Below, piece after piece: positions 29,629-39,709 of a DNA stretch of 64,000 bases (positions within the stretch are counted from its first letter, which is position 1; each line of letters opens with the position of its first letter). A program made the position numbers and the translations under genes. The notes beneath the pieces are model-generated. The model was not told where the DNA came from. It worked only from the letters and a program-made list of their open reading frames with translations, and searched no databases. Source of the stretch: Wolbachia endosymbiont (group B) of Gerris lacustris (GTDB taxonomy: Bacteria > Pseudomonadota > Alphaproteobacteria > Rickettsiales > Anaplasmataceae); NCBI RefSeq assembly GCF_964028355.1, contig NZ_OZ034761.1, positions 1,054,001-1,118,000 on the forward strand, in the 5' to 3' direction.

Positions 29629-31707
29629 TCATCCACCTATACTATAGATAGCATCCTTATAATTGTGAGATTGAACTACAACCTGCTCAAGCGTTAAACT
29701 GCTGCGTTTAGCGTCTTTGCTATGATTTTCTCCAAGAACGTTTGTTCTTTCTTGTTTTATTTCCTCAATGAATTTCCCATTAACATTTTTAGGATCAATC
29801 GTTTCTTCAGAATATACAAGATTAGTGCAATTTGTTTTTCTATAGTAATGCACGCCAACACACACAGCTAATAATGCAACTATACCTAAGCCTGTAAGTG
29901 GTAATAATTTTATGTGATTGGTCAAAGGATTCTGGTAAAATTTTTGTATATTATTAACACCACCTTCTGCATAAAGCAATAAAGGGAGCGCTATATTTGC
30001 AGCAACTATACCAGTTAATAATGCAGTAAATAGTGGCCTATTATTAATTACAGACTCTATTTTATTAGTTTTACTGATTACTTTCTCATCAATATTGACG
30101 AAGCCTTTTTTAGATTCCCAAGCATTGAGTACAAAATTTGAATGAGTGCCGTTGCTATACTTCAGCCTTACAGACTTTATAACTTTACCTTCTGGCTGGT
30201 GTCTAAAAACATTGTCTAAAACTTCATCTGCATTTTTTCTTTGAGTTTGATATTCTTTGGTATTTACAAACTGTTTTATTCCAAGAAATATTGGACTCAT
30301 TGCAAGCAATGAAGCAACTGCAATGATCGGTACGATGGTATAGAGCGGATTGTTTGCAAAGAACGCAATAAATTTTGCTTTATCTTGTAAATACGCTAAA
30401 GCTGTAGATGTGCCAAGCACTATAGCGGCCGCACCAAAAATTACAACGCCTTTCTGCTGCATGGCATACTGCGCTTTGGGCCAGAATCTGTTTTTTTGCA
30501 GTTTAAACTCCCTATCTGTAGACAAAGACTTTTCAGAGCCGTCTGTCTTATATGATGGTGGAAGACTTGGGGGTGTATCGCTATGCTGACTGAGATTTTT
30601 AAAAGAGTTTTTTTTACTTTCATTCCTATCGAAAAGTCTATCAAATTCCGTTTCTTGTGAAACTGATCTGCTTAGAGTTGGATGTTGACTATCTATTTTA
30701 TTATCAGGACTCTTTTTACTTTTACCTGTAACTGCATAAGTAGGTTTTTCTGGTTTACTGTCAGCTGATCCGCTACTAGACGATCTTTCTAAAGATGGTG
30801 TTGTTGACATGATAACATCAGTTGAATCATCTGTCATCCAAACTCCTACTTCATCTAAATAATCACCACCCGCTGCTTTGTCTGTTGTTTGTTCACCAGA
30901 TACATTAATCCCCTTTAATGTGATATTTTTTAATTCTTTTTCACTGACATCAACTTCCGCTATTTTTTGATCTATATTTTCTAAGAGGCTATTCATATCT
31001 TTTTCTAGTAATTCCTGTATGTTTCTACAAAAGTCATCAGCAGGATTAGTGTTCCGAATATTACCATCAACTAACATTACTTTTTGCGGTAACATATCTT
31101 TGTCTTTTTTATATGCTTTTAAAAGATATAAAACACATAGATGTTTTCCAATTTGTGGATCTTGAGGCTTATCAATTGTTTTTTGATCTCCAATTCGCGA
31201 AGTTTGACGCTTAGTTATTCCTTTAAATACTTTGATAATTTGTGTCTGCTCTTCTGTTAAATCTAAATGATTTTTTACTACATACTCTACTGCTTTGGGG
31301 TATGTAGTTGATACAACGGCAACTTCTACTCCGCTTGAAAGTGCAGATTTTAATACAGACTTTAACTTTTCTTTATTTTTAATTCCTGAGTTTTGTAAAA
31401 ATTCTTTTATTTTTTCGTCAGTTACTGCATTTGCTTTGCCAGAACCATAATCACTATAATTTTTGGATGCAAATTGATTGCAAATGGGACTCTCGACAAT
31501 TGTTTGATTAAAATCAAATATTAATAGTGCGCTATTGCTTGCAGGTATATTTGAGATAATTTTCTCTACTTTTTCAGGTGGTAATGTATTTTTGCCATTT
31601 TGTTTTGGAGTACTTGTTCTGGGAGTTGGTATTGGTGAAGTTGCTGCACCATTTTCATTCACTGCTGTATGAGAAAGCAGTGTGACGTTTTGTTCATTCC
31701 CAGGCAT
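29629..31707 (-). CDS. Four-helix membrane protein with a HAD-like N-terminal domain
   Basis: Residues ~55-215 look like a haloacid dehalogenase fold: LLIFDFNQTIVES resembles motif I with the second Asp replaced by Asn, VAVVSTTYP resembles motif II and VMLVDGNIRN resembles the acidic motif. A long Ser- and Lys-rich linker follows. Four membrane helices lie near residues 425-630 (GVVIFGAAAIVLGTSTALAY, TIVPIIAVASLLAMSPIFLG, FTALLTGIVAANIALPLLL, LTGLGIVALLAVCVGVHYY). I do not recognise the family; it could be a Wolbachia-specific effector. The HAD assignment is an inference from short motifs. Confidence 0.65.
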   Translation of the reverse strand: MPGNEQNVTLLSHTAVNENGAATSPIPTPRTSTPKQNGKNTLPPEKVEKIISNIPASNSALLIFDFNQTIVESPICNQFASKNYSDYGSGKANAVTDEKIKEFLQNSGIKNKEKLKSVLKSALSSGVEVAVVSTTYPKAVEYVVKNHLDLTEEQTQIIKVFKGITKRQTSRIGDQKTIDKPQDPQIGKHLCVLYLLKAYKKDKDMLPQKVMLVDGNIRNTNPADDFCRNIQELLEKDMNSLLENIDQKIAEVDVSEKELKNITLKGINVSGEQTTDKAAGGDYLDEVGVWMTDDSTDVIMSTTPSLERSSSSGSADSKPEKPTYAVTGKSKKSPDNKIDSQHPTLSRSVSQETEFDRLFDRNESKKNSFKNLSQHSDTPPSLPPSYKTDGSEKSLSTDREFKLQKNRFWPKAQYAMQQKGVVIFGAAAIVLGTSTALAYLQDKAKFIAFFANNPLYTIVPIIAVASLLAMSPIFLGIKQFVNTKEYQTQRKNADEVLDNVFRHQPEGKVIKSVRLKYSNGTHSNFVLNAWESKKGFVNIDEKVISKTNKIESVINNRPLFTALLTGIVAANIALPLLLYAEGGVNNIQKFYQNPLTNHIKLLPLTGLGIVALLAVCVGVHYYRKTNCTNLVYSEETIDPKNVNGKFIEEIKQERTNVLGENHSKDAKRSSLTLEQVVVQSHNYKDAIYSIGG

Positions 31708-31798
31708 ATTTGCTCCAAAATTAATTACAATGTTACATTAATTACTCTGTATTTACTAAGATATGGTAAATACTAATTTAAAGATAAATATGAAGAAT

Positions 31799-32584
31799 TT
31801 AGTATAAAAATTGCTTATCAAAAATCCTCTCGTCTAATGAGCAATCTTTATCAAAAAGCAGAGTGACTGTGTTTTCGTGATCTTTCTGCATTTTTATCTG
31901 CGATATATCAGGAAATTCCTTGTAATCTGATACTACAAGTGCTGGACGATTTTCCACGTCGTTGATATCAATTTGCACTATTGTATCATTTGAGATTAGC
32001 GCTCCATTCCAACGCCTTGGGTAGTAGCTATTAATGGAAGTCAGTGCAAATAAATTTGAATTAAGTGGTAAGATTGGCCCGCCGGCAGAGAAGTTATATG
32101 CAGTGCTACCTGTTGGGGTAGACAATATAATTCCATCTCCTCTGAATTTTTCTACTTTTAGCTTATCATTAATGGTAATATTCATCTCCACTATTTGATT
32201 TGCATTTCTAAAGACATACACTTCATTTACTGCGATGTAACGGTGTTTTTTGCCACTTATGTCTGTGGCTTCCATTTTTAGTAAAGTTAGCTGAGTAGGA
32301 ACTGCATGTTCTATATGATCAATTAGATCTTCAAAGCATTTATTCATTAAAAACCCGACATTACCGGTATTTATTCCATACACATGTGTATCTTTATTTC
32401 CTATGACGTAGTTGTGTAGGGTGCGTAGCATAAAACCATCGCCACCAACAACTATCAGCAGATCAACTTCAGACTTACTTTCTTCTGTTATATTGATAAA
32501 ATTGAGTTTCTGTAGTAGTTTAGATACTTCCTGAGACTTGGGTAGCAAAGAAGCAATATAGCCTACATTTTTATATTTATACAT
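31799..32584 (-). CDS. nadK: NAD kinase
   Basis: The GGDG motif is in LIVVGGDGFMLRTLHNYV and is followed by YGINTGNVGFLMN and the conserved FRGDGIILSTPTGSTAYNFSAGGPI. At 261 residues it has the length of the bacterial enzyme that phosphorylates NAD to NADP. It lies 22 bases after rpmE on the same strand. Confidence 0.96.
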   Translation of the reverse strand: MYKYKNVGYIASLLPKSQEVSKLLQKLNFINITEESKSEVDLLIVVGGDGFMLRTLHNYVIGNKDTHVYGINTGNVGFLMNKCFEDLIDHIEHAVPTQLTLLKMEATDISGKKHRYIAVNEVYVFRNANQIVEMNITINDKLKVEKFRGDGIILSTPTGSTAYNFSAGGPILPLNSNLFALTSINSYYPRRWNGALISNDTIVQIDINDVENRPALVVSDYKEFPDISQIKMQKDHENTVTLLFDKDCSLDERIFDKQFLY

Positions 32585-32606
32585 GTTAAATTAAAGAGGG
32601 AAGGAA

Positions 32607-32819
32607 CTAAAAAAGACTCCCGTATTTATCATTAAACTTAGCTATTTTACTATCCTTCTCCCCTGAACCGCTTGTCAAACTTCCAGTCCATGCAGGATGA
32701 GTAAGAGGATCTCTATCAAGCTTTATTCTTTGACCTTCTTTTCCATAAGTAGAATAAGTTTCAAACTCTTGACCATCTGTCATAACTATAGTAACTTTGT
32801 GATAATTGATTTCTGCCAT
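32607..32819 (-). CDS. rpmE: 50S ribosomal protein L31 (zinc-free type)
   Basis: The 70-residue protein has the L31 pattern FETYSTYGKEG..LDRDPLTHPAWTG..SKIAKFNDKYGSLF. It has no cysteine, so it belongs to the zinc-independent form found in Rickettsiales. It is part of the 50S subunit and is probably co-transcribed with nadK. It is divergent from fabD. Confidence 0.93.
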   Translation of the reverse strand: MAEINYHKVTIVMTDGQEFETYSTYGKEGQRIKLDRDPLTHPAWTGSLTSGSGEKDSKIAKFNDKYGSLF

Positions 32820-32923
32820 TGTTCTTACAAATTTCTTACCAGCTAAGATTTTAGTGAATCTGGTTCATTTGGTCAATCATTATTGTGAAATATTGACAAA
32901 AAATAAATAAAGTAGTATTCTCA

Positions 32924-33925
32924 ATGAAGAATGAAAAATTTTTTATGATTTTTGCTTTTCCTGGTCAGGGCTCCCAATTTGTAGGAATGGGAAAGAGCTT
33001 ATATGATGAATTTTCAGTTGCAAGGAACGTATTTGATGAAGTAGATGACATATTGGGTAGAAAGCTGTCTCATTTGATTTTCAATGGCCCTATTGAGAAA
33101 TTAACCATCACGGAAAACGCTCAGCCAGCTATAATGGCAGTGTCAATTGCAACGCTAAGTGTTATGAAGCACGTATTTGGTGAATCTCTTTACAGCGTTC
33201 AGTATGTTTGTGGGCATTCAGTTGGCGAGTATACAGCGCTATGTGCTGCAGGAGCATTGACGCTTGAGTCTGCAGTCAAGTTGCTAAAAGTTCGTAGCGA
33301 AGCAATGCATGAAGCTTCACTAAAATGCAAAGGTGGAATGTTTGCTCTACTTGGAGCAGAAATAAGTGAAGTAGAAGGTATATTAAAATCAGCTCAAATT
33401 GATTGTGAAATTGCAAACGATAATGGTGGTGGACAGGTAGTGGTGAGTGGTACTGCAGAGGCTCTTGAGGTCTTACCTGATTTATTCAAAAACTCAAGTG
33501 TCAAGAAAATGATAAAATTACAAGTTAGTGGGCCTTTTCATTCATCTTTTATGAAACCCGCTGATGAAAAACTTCTGGAATTTTTAAAAAGCATCAACAT
33601 AACTCGCCCTTCGATTCCTTTTGTATCAAATGTTACAGCTAAGGAAGAAAGTGATCCAGAGATCATAAGAGCTTTGCTCGCTAAGCAAGTCATAAGCAGA
33701 GTGAGGTGGAGAGAAATGATTTTACATATGACAAGCCGTGGCACTAATAAATTCGTTGAAATTGGGCCTAATAAAGTTCTATCCAATTTAGTTAAAAGAA
33801 TTGATAAATCCATCAGTACAAAAAGCATAGTTAGTATTAGTGATATTAATAGCTTCTTTGATGAATCATTAGTACTAACAGCGAAAAATTTAAAAGTTGG
33901 GTTAAATTCAAGCACGTCTATTTGA
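32924..33925 (+). CDS. fabD: Malonyl CoA-acyl carrier protein transacylase
   Basis: The family starts FAFPGQGSQFVGMGKSLYDE; the nucleophile elbow is CGHSVGEYTALCAAGAL, and SGPFHSSFMKPA holds the catalytic His. It transfers malonyl groups to ACP for fatty acid synthesis. The frame starts at 32924, but an ATG at 32945 (MIFAFPGQGSQ) matches the family start better. Neither has a clear ribosome site, so the first seven residues are uncertain. The C-terminal end runs about 15 residues past the usual end. Confidence 0.95.
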   Translation: MKNEKFFMIFAFPGQGSQFVGMGKSLYDEFSVARNVFDEVDDILGRKLSHLIFNGPIEKLTITENAQPAIMAVSIATLSVMKHVFGESLYSVQYVCGHSVGEYTALCAAGALTLESAVKLLKVRSEAMHEASLKCKGGMFALLGAEISEVEGILKSAQIDCEIANDNGGGQVVVSGTAEALEVLPDLFKNSSVKKMIKLQVSGPFHSSFMKPADEKLLEFLKSINITRPSIPFVSNVTAKEESDPEIIRALLAKQVISRVRWREMILHMTSRGTNKFVEIGPNKVLSNLVKRIDKSISTKSIVSISDINSFFDESLVLTAKNLKVGLNSSTSI

Positions 33926-34374
33926 TGTCATTCAAATAGCTGACGCACAACTGTACGAACATTATCTGTAGGAAGATGTCATTCCAGTGCTTGACACTGG
34001 TTTTTCATAATCATCAAAACGTTGTATTTAACATAAAGCAGCTACTTTTATACTCGTAAATTTAATAAAATTCCTGGATCCCAGTGTCAAGCACTGGGAT
34101 GACACCGAATAGGCTACTTGGATAATACCGAAAGAGCTACTGGAACGACAAGGTGCTACTGAATTACACCTCTGGGCACTGCCGTCATAAATCTGCTACT
34201 TTTTAGATGAACAAAGATGATCAGCGCGTGACGCTGGAGTCCAGGAATCAAGAAGCCAGTGTCAAGCACTGAGATGACACCGAATGGGCTACCTAAACGA
34301 CAAGGGGCTGTTTGAATAGCACCCTTCCGGTGTCTCAAACTACAACAGTTGTGAATAGAGAGTAATACGAAAAA
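33926..34374. repeat. Cluster of short palindromic repeats between fabD and gpmI
   Basis: Several copies of the CCAGTGTCAAGCACTGGGAT family occur in both orientations (around 33977-34010, 34074-34102, 34220-34245 and 34250-34280). They can fold into hairpins. No gene is seen; a 60-residue reverse frame is built from the repeats. Confidence 0.7.
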
Positions 34375-35871
34375 TTATACAATCAACGAACTACCTGTCA
34401 TTTCATTTGGCTTTTTGAGTCCAAGTAGCTGTAAAATAGTGGGGGCAATATCAGATAATTTTCCATCTCTTAGTTTTAGATTATTACAAGATACAATGAA
34501 TGGAACTTTATTTAGAGTGTGTGCTGTGTGAGGCGTGTTATTTTCTTCATCGAACATACATTCTACATTGCCATGGTCTGCTGTAATAATGAGTGCGGTG
34601 TTACCAACTTGTTCAGCAGTACTCAGCACTCTTGCAAGGCAATCATCTACAGCGAGTACTGCTTGCTCAGCCGCTTTTATATTACCTGTGTGTCCTACCA
34701 TATCAGGGTTAGCATAGTTTACAACTATCAGCGCAAATTCTTGAGAATGAATTTTTTTTACAAGCTCTTCTGTGAGCTCAAAGGCTGACATTTCAGGCTG
34801 CAAATCATAAGTTTTAACTTTTGGTGAAGGAATTAGTATTCTTTCTTCACCGGAAAAAGGTTCTTCTCTTCCGCAATTAAAAAAGAAAGTCACATGCGCG
34901 TATTTCTCAGTTTCAGCAATGCGCAGTTGCCGTAATTTATTGTCTTCTATTATCTGTCCCAAAGTGTTGGCAAAAGATTCAGGAGGAAAGAGATAAGGGA
35001 TTTTTAAATCCGCTTTGTATTGCATCATACTTAGAATTGAAGAAAATTTTGCTACCTTAGCGTAATCTGTTTTGCCTAGCAAAATACTTGCCAATTGTAT
35101 CATTCGATCAGCACGAAAGTTAGCCAGTAGTAGTCCATCTTCTGGTTTTATACCTTGATAATCACCTATTACTGCGGGCCTGATAAATTCATCGGTTATA
35201 TTATTTTGATAATTTTCATCAATGAGCGATACTGCATCATCATAACGAGGCGCCTTTGCAAATGCGATGGCTTCATAAGCTTCAATTGTTCTTTCCCACC
35301 TATTATCACGGTCCATAGCATAATAACGCCCAGAGATAGTGGAGATTCTTATATCATTTTCCTTTATGCTTTCTGTAAATTCTTGAATGCATCTTTTCCC
35401 TGAATTTGGCAGTGTGTCTCTGCCATCTAAAAATGCGTGTATTACAACTTTAATTCCGCGCTGTGATATCTTGTTTGCTAAAGCTGAAATGTGCTTTTGA
35501 TGCGAATGAACACCGCCATCTGATATCAATCCCATTATATGGCATATGCCATTCTTACTTTTTAGATCATTAATAAAATTCTGTAGATTTGCATTATTTT
35601 CTATCGTTTCGATTTCTTGATTAATACGCTGAAGGCTTTGCATTACCACTCTACCACTGCCAATATTCATATGGCCAACTTCTGAATTGCCTATTTGGCC
35701 TTCTGGTAATCCAACATCAGTTCCACAGGCGGATAAACTGCATTTTGGATAATGAGAGCGAATATATTGCCAACAGAGTGGGTTTGCGTTGCTAATAGCA
35801 TTGTATTTACTATTTTCTATTCCATTACCCCAGCCATCTAATATACATAAAACGACTGATTTAAAGTTCAT
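34375..35871 (-). CDS. gpmI: 2,3-bisphosphoglycerate-independent phosphoglycerate mutase
   Basis: The start [17 protein letters not shown] and the phosphoserine motif [16 protein letters not shown] are diagnostic. The alkaline-phosphatase-type metal residues follow ([37 protein letters not shown]). The enzyme interconverts 3- and 2-phosphoglycerate with two manganese ions. Length is 498 residues. The frame is open to a TTG at 35913, but that would translate through a hairpin, so the ATG at 35871 is chosen. Confidence 0.96.
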   Translation of the reverse strand: MNFKSVVLCILDGWGNGIENSKYNAISNANPLCWQYIRSHYPKCSLSACGTDVGLPEGQIGNSEVGHMNIGSGRVVMQSLQRINQEIETIENNANLQNFINDLKSKNGICHIMGLISDGGVHSHQKHISALANKISQRGIKVVIHAFLDGRDTLPNSGKRCIQEFTESIKENDIRISTISGRYYAMDRDNRWERTIEAYEAIAFAKAPRYDDAVSLIDENYQNNITDEFIRPAVIGDYQGIKPEDGLLLANFRADRMIQLASILLGKTDYAKVAKFSSILSMMQYKADLKIPYLFPPESFANTLGQIIEDNKLRQLRIAETEKYAHVTFFFNCGREEPFSGEERILIPSPKVKTYDLQPEMSAFELTEELVKKIHSQEFALIVVNYANPDMVGHTGNIKAAEQAVLAVDDCLARVLSTAEQVGNTALIITADHGNVECMFDEENNTPHTAHTLNKVPFIVSCNNLKLRDGKLSDIAPTILQLLGLKKPNEMTGSSLIV

Positions 35872-35877
35872 ATAAAA

Positions 35878-35905
35878 GGTATCATCGAAAACCTCCGATG
35901 ATACC
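35878..35905 (-). promoter_or_regulatory. 10-bp hairpin in the gpmI leader with GGAGG at the loop
   Basis: On the reverse strand GGTATCATCG pairs perfectly with CGATGATACC around the loop GAGGTTTT, followed by TTTTAT and the gpmI ATG six bases on. It resembles a terminator (stem plus T run), but its position directly before the start and the Shine-Dalgarno-like GGAGG in the loop suggest attenuation or translational control. Confidence 0.5.
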
Positions 35906-36235
35906 AAAAACAAACTCTTCTCACAACTTTTGTGTTAAAATTAAGAGATAGAAAAAGCTCCTTAGAGGTATGAGATTTTTCATAAAATATTTTATTAAAG
36001 TGATTGACAGTTGCTGAAGTGTTTACTAAAACACTTGCATAGCTTTAATAGTGAGGTCAAGTGAGTTGTAGCCAATATATAAAAGGTGATACTTTAGCAA
36101 CATCAGGCGCTATAGTTAATACAAACAAGTTCGTAAATTTTTTTAAAAATAATACACAAATTACAAAGCTTATTTTACGATGTTCAAGCATTAATTGTGA
36201 AGTTGTAAAAGAATTAGCTAAGCTTTCACATCTTA

Positions 36236-37338
36236 TACCAATTCCCGCTATACAAGCAACGAATAGACAATAATGGAAAAAAAGCCATACTGGAGTAAGT
36301 AAAATAGCGAGGTTTAGATGGCATTAAGATCAAAATTATTGGATGAAAAAGTGGTGGAATCAGCAAAAGAGATGCTGAAGAAAGTAAGAAATAATGCGTA
36401 TGTTGCAAAAAAACTAAATGCTGTAATTGCAGCAAAAAAGCACAGTATAACAGCTGTAGCAAAAATATGTTGCATTTCGAGAAAGGCAATTACTACATGG
36501 ATAAAGCACATAAAATTTGGAAGAGAAGAAAAATTATTTTCTCCACCTCAACGCCGTAGAAAAACTATATTGAACCAAAGTCAACTTGAACAAATTGAGG
36601 TGTGGATAGAGGAAAACCCCAATATTACTATTAGAGAAATGAGAATAAGAATCCAAGAAAGATTTGGTTTGAATATCAGCAAATCCACAATACATCGTAA
36701 TATGCAAAGAATGAAATTCTCATATATCACACCAAGACCAGTTCATAGTGGACAGGATAAAAATAAGCAAGAGGAGTTTAAAAAAAAACCTCAATGAAAC
36801 TATTGTCATGCATTCTGAAAAAGAGCTATTTTTCTTCGATGAATCACGGTTTGGTACACATTCAAAAGTTGGACATGGGTGGTTTAAAAAAGGCAGTAGG
36901 ACACAGGTTAAGGTAAAATTAGGTAGGGAAAATTTTTATCTCTATAGTGCAGTTAATCCCAGAAATGGAGAGAATTTTAGCTTATTTGCACCAAACGTCA
37001 ACACTGCTTGTATAAATATATTCCTTGAACAGATGTCGCAATATTTAGGAATACGAAAGGCTTTTCTCGTGATGGATTGCGCTAGTTGGCATAAGTCAAA
37101 AAGTTTAAAGATACCTAAAAATATCGAAATTATATACCTACCACCATACTCACCTGACCTCAATCCTGTTGAGAGGTTTTGGTTATATATAAAACAGAAC
37201 ATTTTGCGCAATAAAATCTACGATACAATTGTTCTGCTTGAGAGCGCTTTGTGTAAATTTATTACCTCTCTTTCCCCTTCCACGGTTAAACAACTCTGCA
37301 ATGCTTCTTATTTGGTTCATTAATAATGAGAGTTGGTA
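36236..37338 (+). mobile_element. IS630-type element, copy 3 (complete, 1103 bp)
   Basis: The element starts TACCAATTCCCGC and ends TTGGTA. TTA flanks both sides (36233-36235 and 37339-37341). It interrupts the LRR gene. Confidence 0.93.
36318..37323 (+). CDS. IS630 family transposase, two overlapping frames (copy 3)
   Basis: The HTH frame is 36318-36797 and the DDE frame 36748-37323. Distinguishing residues are GREEK, WIEENP and LCKFIT. The A9 run is at about 36780-36788. Confidence 0.9.
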
Positions 37339-37988
37339 TTACTTTACTTGATCTAAGTTGCAGTTATGTTGGTACAGAAGGTGCGAAGATTTTAGCAAGC
37401 GGGAATCTTATAAATCTTACTTCACTTGATTTAGGTGGGAATGGAATCGATGATGAGGGTGCAGAGGCTTTAGCAAGTGGAAATCTTACAAGTCTTACTG
37501 AGCTTAAATTATATGATAATAAAATTGGCGATAGAGGTGCGAAAGCTTTAGCGAGTGGAAATCTTAAGAATCTTGGTTCACTTAGTTTAGGATGGAATGA
37601 AATCGGTGACGAAGGTACAGAGGCTTTAGCGAGTGGAAATCTTATAAACCTTATTACACTTAAAGTATATGATAACAGCATTAATTATAAAGGTGCAAAG
37701 ACTTTAGCTAATGAAAATTTGGTGCGTCTTACTTCGCTTATTTACAATTATTGCAGTATTGATAGCACGTTGCCTAAAAATGTCCTGCCTTCACTACGAA
37801 GTAGGTGTAATAAAAGAAAAATAGGGGAAGAGCAAGGTAGTAAGCTAAGTGAGGTACAGGCATCTTTGCATTTTGAAAGTAAAGGTTTTAAAGCTATATA
37901 ACTCCACACGTTTTGTCTGTTTAAGGGACAGAGAAAAGGTAGTGAATTCTGGGCTAAAAGTGAAATTTACAGATTGTATAAAACAATG

Positions 37989-38060
37989 CTCCCCGGGCCG
38001 GATTCGAACCAGCGACCAATTGGTTAACAGCCAACTGCTCTACCACTGAGCTACCGAGGA
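37989..38060 (-). tRNA. tRNA-Asn (anticodon GTT)
   Basis: On the reverse strand the acceptor stem TCCTCGG pairs with CCGGGGA, with discriminator G. The anticodon loop is CTGTTAA, giving GTT for Asn. The T arm contains GGTTCGAATCC and the D arm AGCTCAGTGGTAGAGC. CCA is not encoded. At 72 nt it is complete. Confidence 0.96.
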
Positions 38061-38201
38061 ATAAACCGTCTTCAACCTATCACATTGAGCGTCGATTGTA
38101 AACGATTTTTATCTAGACTTTAAACCCAACTGATCATGTTCTGCTAGCTTTCCCTTAGTTATAGCACTGTTATACTTATTTTTAGAGTAAAAAACTCAGT
38201 T

Positions 38202-38252
38202 TGGCGGCGGCTCTTTTAATTTTTTCTGTGTTCAGCCAAATCGCGCTTGTTA
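38202..38252. repeat. Dispersed repeat, target of IS630 copy 4
   Basis: TTCAGCCAAATCGCGCTTGTTA and its upstream AT-rich part match 17551-17600 with a few changes. IS630 copy 4 is inserted at its right edge. Confidence 0.6.
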
Positions 38253-39355
38253 TACCAACTCTCATTATTAATGAACCAAATAAGAAGCATTGCAGAGTTG
38301 TTTAACCGTGGAAGGGGAAAGAGAGGTAATAAATTTACACAAAGCGCTCTCAAGCAGAACAATTGTATCGTAGATTTTATTGCGCAAAATGTTCTGTTTT
38401 ATATATAACCAAAACCTCTCAACAGGATTGAGGTCAGGTGAGTATGGTGGTAGGTATATAATTTCGATATTTTTAGGTATCTTTAAACTTTTTGACTTAT
38501 GCCAACTAGCGCAATCCATCACGAGAAAAGCCTTTCGTATTCCTAAATATTGCGACATCTGTTCAAGGAATATATTTATACAAGCAGTGTTGACGTTTGG
38601 TGCAAATAAGCTAAAATTCTCTCCATTTCTGGGATTAACTGCACTATAGAGATAAAAATTTTCCCTACCTAATTTTACCTTAACCTGTGTCCTACTGCCT
38701 TTTTTAAACCACCCATGTCCAACTTTTGAATGTGTACCAAACCGTGATTCATCGAAGAAAAATAGCTCTTTTTCAGAATGCATGACAATAGTTTCATTGA
38801 GGTTTTTTTTTAAACTCCTCTTGCTTATTTTTATCCTGTCCACTATGAACTGGTCTTGGTGTGATATATGAGAATTTCATTCTTTGCATATTACGATGTA
38901 TTGTGGATTTGCTGATATTCAAACCAAATCTTTCTTGGATTCTTATTCTCATTTCTCTAATAGTAATATTGGGGTTTTCCTCTATCCACACCTCAATTTG
39001 TTCAAGTTGACTTTGGTTCAATATAGTTTTTCTACGGCGTTGAGGTGGAGAAAATAATTTTTCTTTTCTTCCAAATTTTATGTGCTTTATCCATGTAGTA
39101 ATTGCCTTTCTCGAAATGCAACATATTTTTGCTACAGCTGTTATACTGTGCTTTTTTGCTGCAATTACAGCATTTAGTTTTTTTGCAACATACGCATTAT
39201 TTCTTACTTTCTTCAGCATCTCTTTTGCTGATTCCACCACTTTTTCATCCAATAATTTTGATCTTAATGCCATCTAAACCTCGCTATTTTACTTACTCCA
39301 GTATGGCTTTTTTTCCATTATTGTCTATTCGTTGCTTGTATAGCGGGAATTGGTA
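38253..39355 (-). mobile_element. IS630-type element, copy 4 (complete, 1103 bp)
   Basis: It has the same ends as copy 1. The left flank is TTA (38250-38252) and the right flank is TAA (39356-39358). The mismatch is a reverse-complement pair, mirrored at copy 6. Confidence 0.92.
38268..39273 (-). CDS. IS630 family transposase, two overlapping frames (copy 4)
   Basis: The HTH frame is 38794-39273 and the DDE frame 38268-38843. It shares GRKEK with copy 1, also WIEENP and LCKFIT. Confidence 0.9.
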
Positions 39356-39464
39356 TAAGAAGGTAAGGAATGGTATTTAAATTAAAATTTTAAACATTCT
39401 TAAAGTAATGCTTTAGATACTTCAAGGTAAAACTTTTAAAGTAATACTTGAGTATTTTTAGATA

Positions 39465-39590
39465 TTAATCTGGAGGTTCAACAGGCACTTTTTTATGCTG
39501 TTTCAGAAGAGCAAAAATTGCATTTTCTCTTGCTGAAAGCTTGTGTTTTTCATATTTTCCATAATATACATTATGTAATTTTCAATACTA
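39465..39590 (-). pseudogene. C-terminal fragment of an unrecognised gene
   Basis: A reverse-strand frame reads ..NVYYGKYEKHKLSARENAIF then ALLKQHKKVPVEPPD and stops at 39465. It has no start codon. Its composition looks protein-like, suggesting the remnant of a gene truncated upstream. The family is not recognised. The rest of 39356-39709 holds only the dispersed AT-rich repeat at about 39600-39645. Confidence 0.3.
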
Positions 39591-39709
39591 ACAAAAATAT
39601 CCGCAGTTTTTTTTGTTCTCAATTATATATATTAGTATTTTATGCATTTTGCTGAGTTATTCACAATGCTGTGAGCACCACCAATAAAACTAAATTCATT
39701 CCTTTCTTA

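Larger units (their letters stand above)
36061..37901 (+). pseudogene. Leucine-rich-repeat protein split by IS630 copy 3
   Basis: The 5' part starts at GTG 36061 after a GAGG (MSCSQYIKGDTLATSG.., QITKLILRCSSINCEVVKELAKLSHL). The 3' part from 37339 has at least four ~28-residue LRR units (LTSLDLGGNGIDDEGAEAL, LTELKLYDNKIGDRGAKAL). Removing the element and one TTA joins ..KLSHL to TLLDLSCSYVGTEG in frame, giving an intact repeat boundary. The original protein had about 245 residues and resembles the ribonuclease-inhibitor LRR class, a likely host-directed protein. Downstream expression from the ATG at 37326 inside the IS end is possible. Confidence 0.82.

Noticed and set aside
37326..37901. Independent 191-residue LRR gene
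   Set aside because: Its first codons come from the IS630 end; it is the 3' part of the gene starting at 36061.
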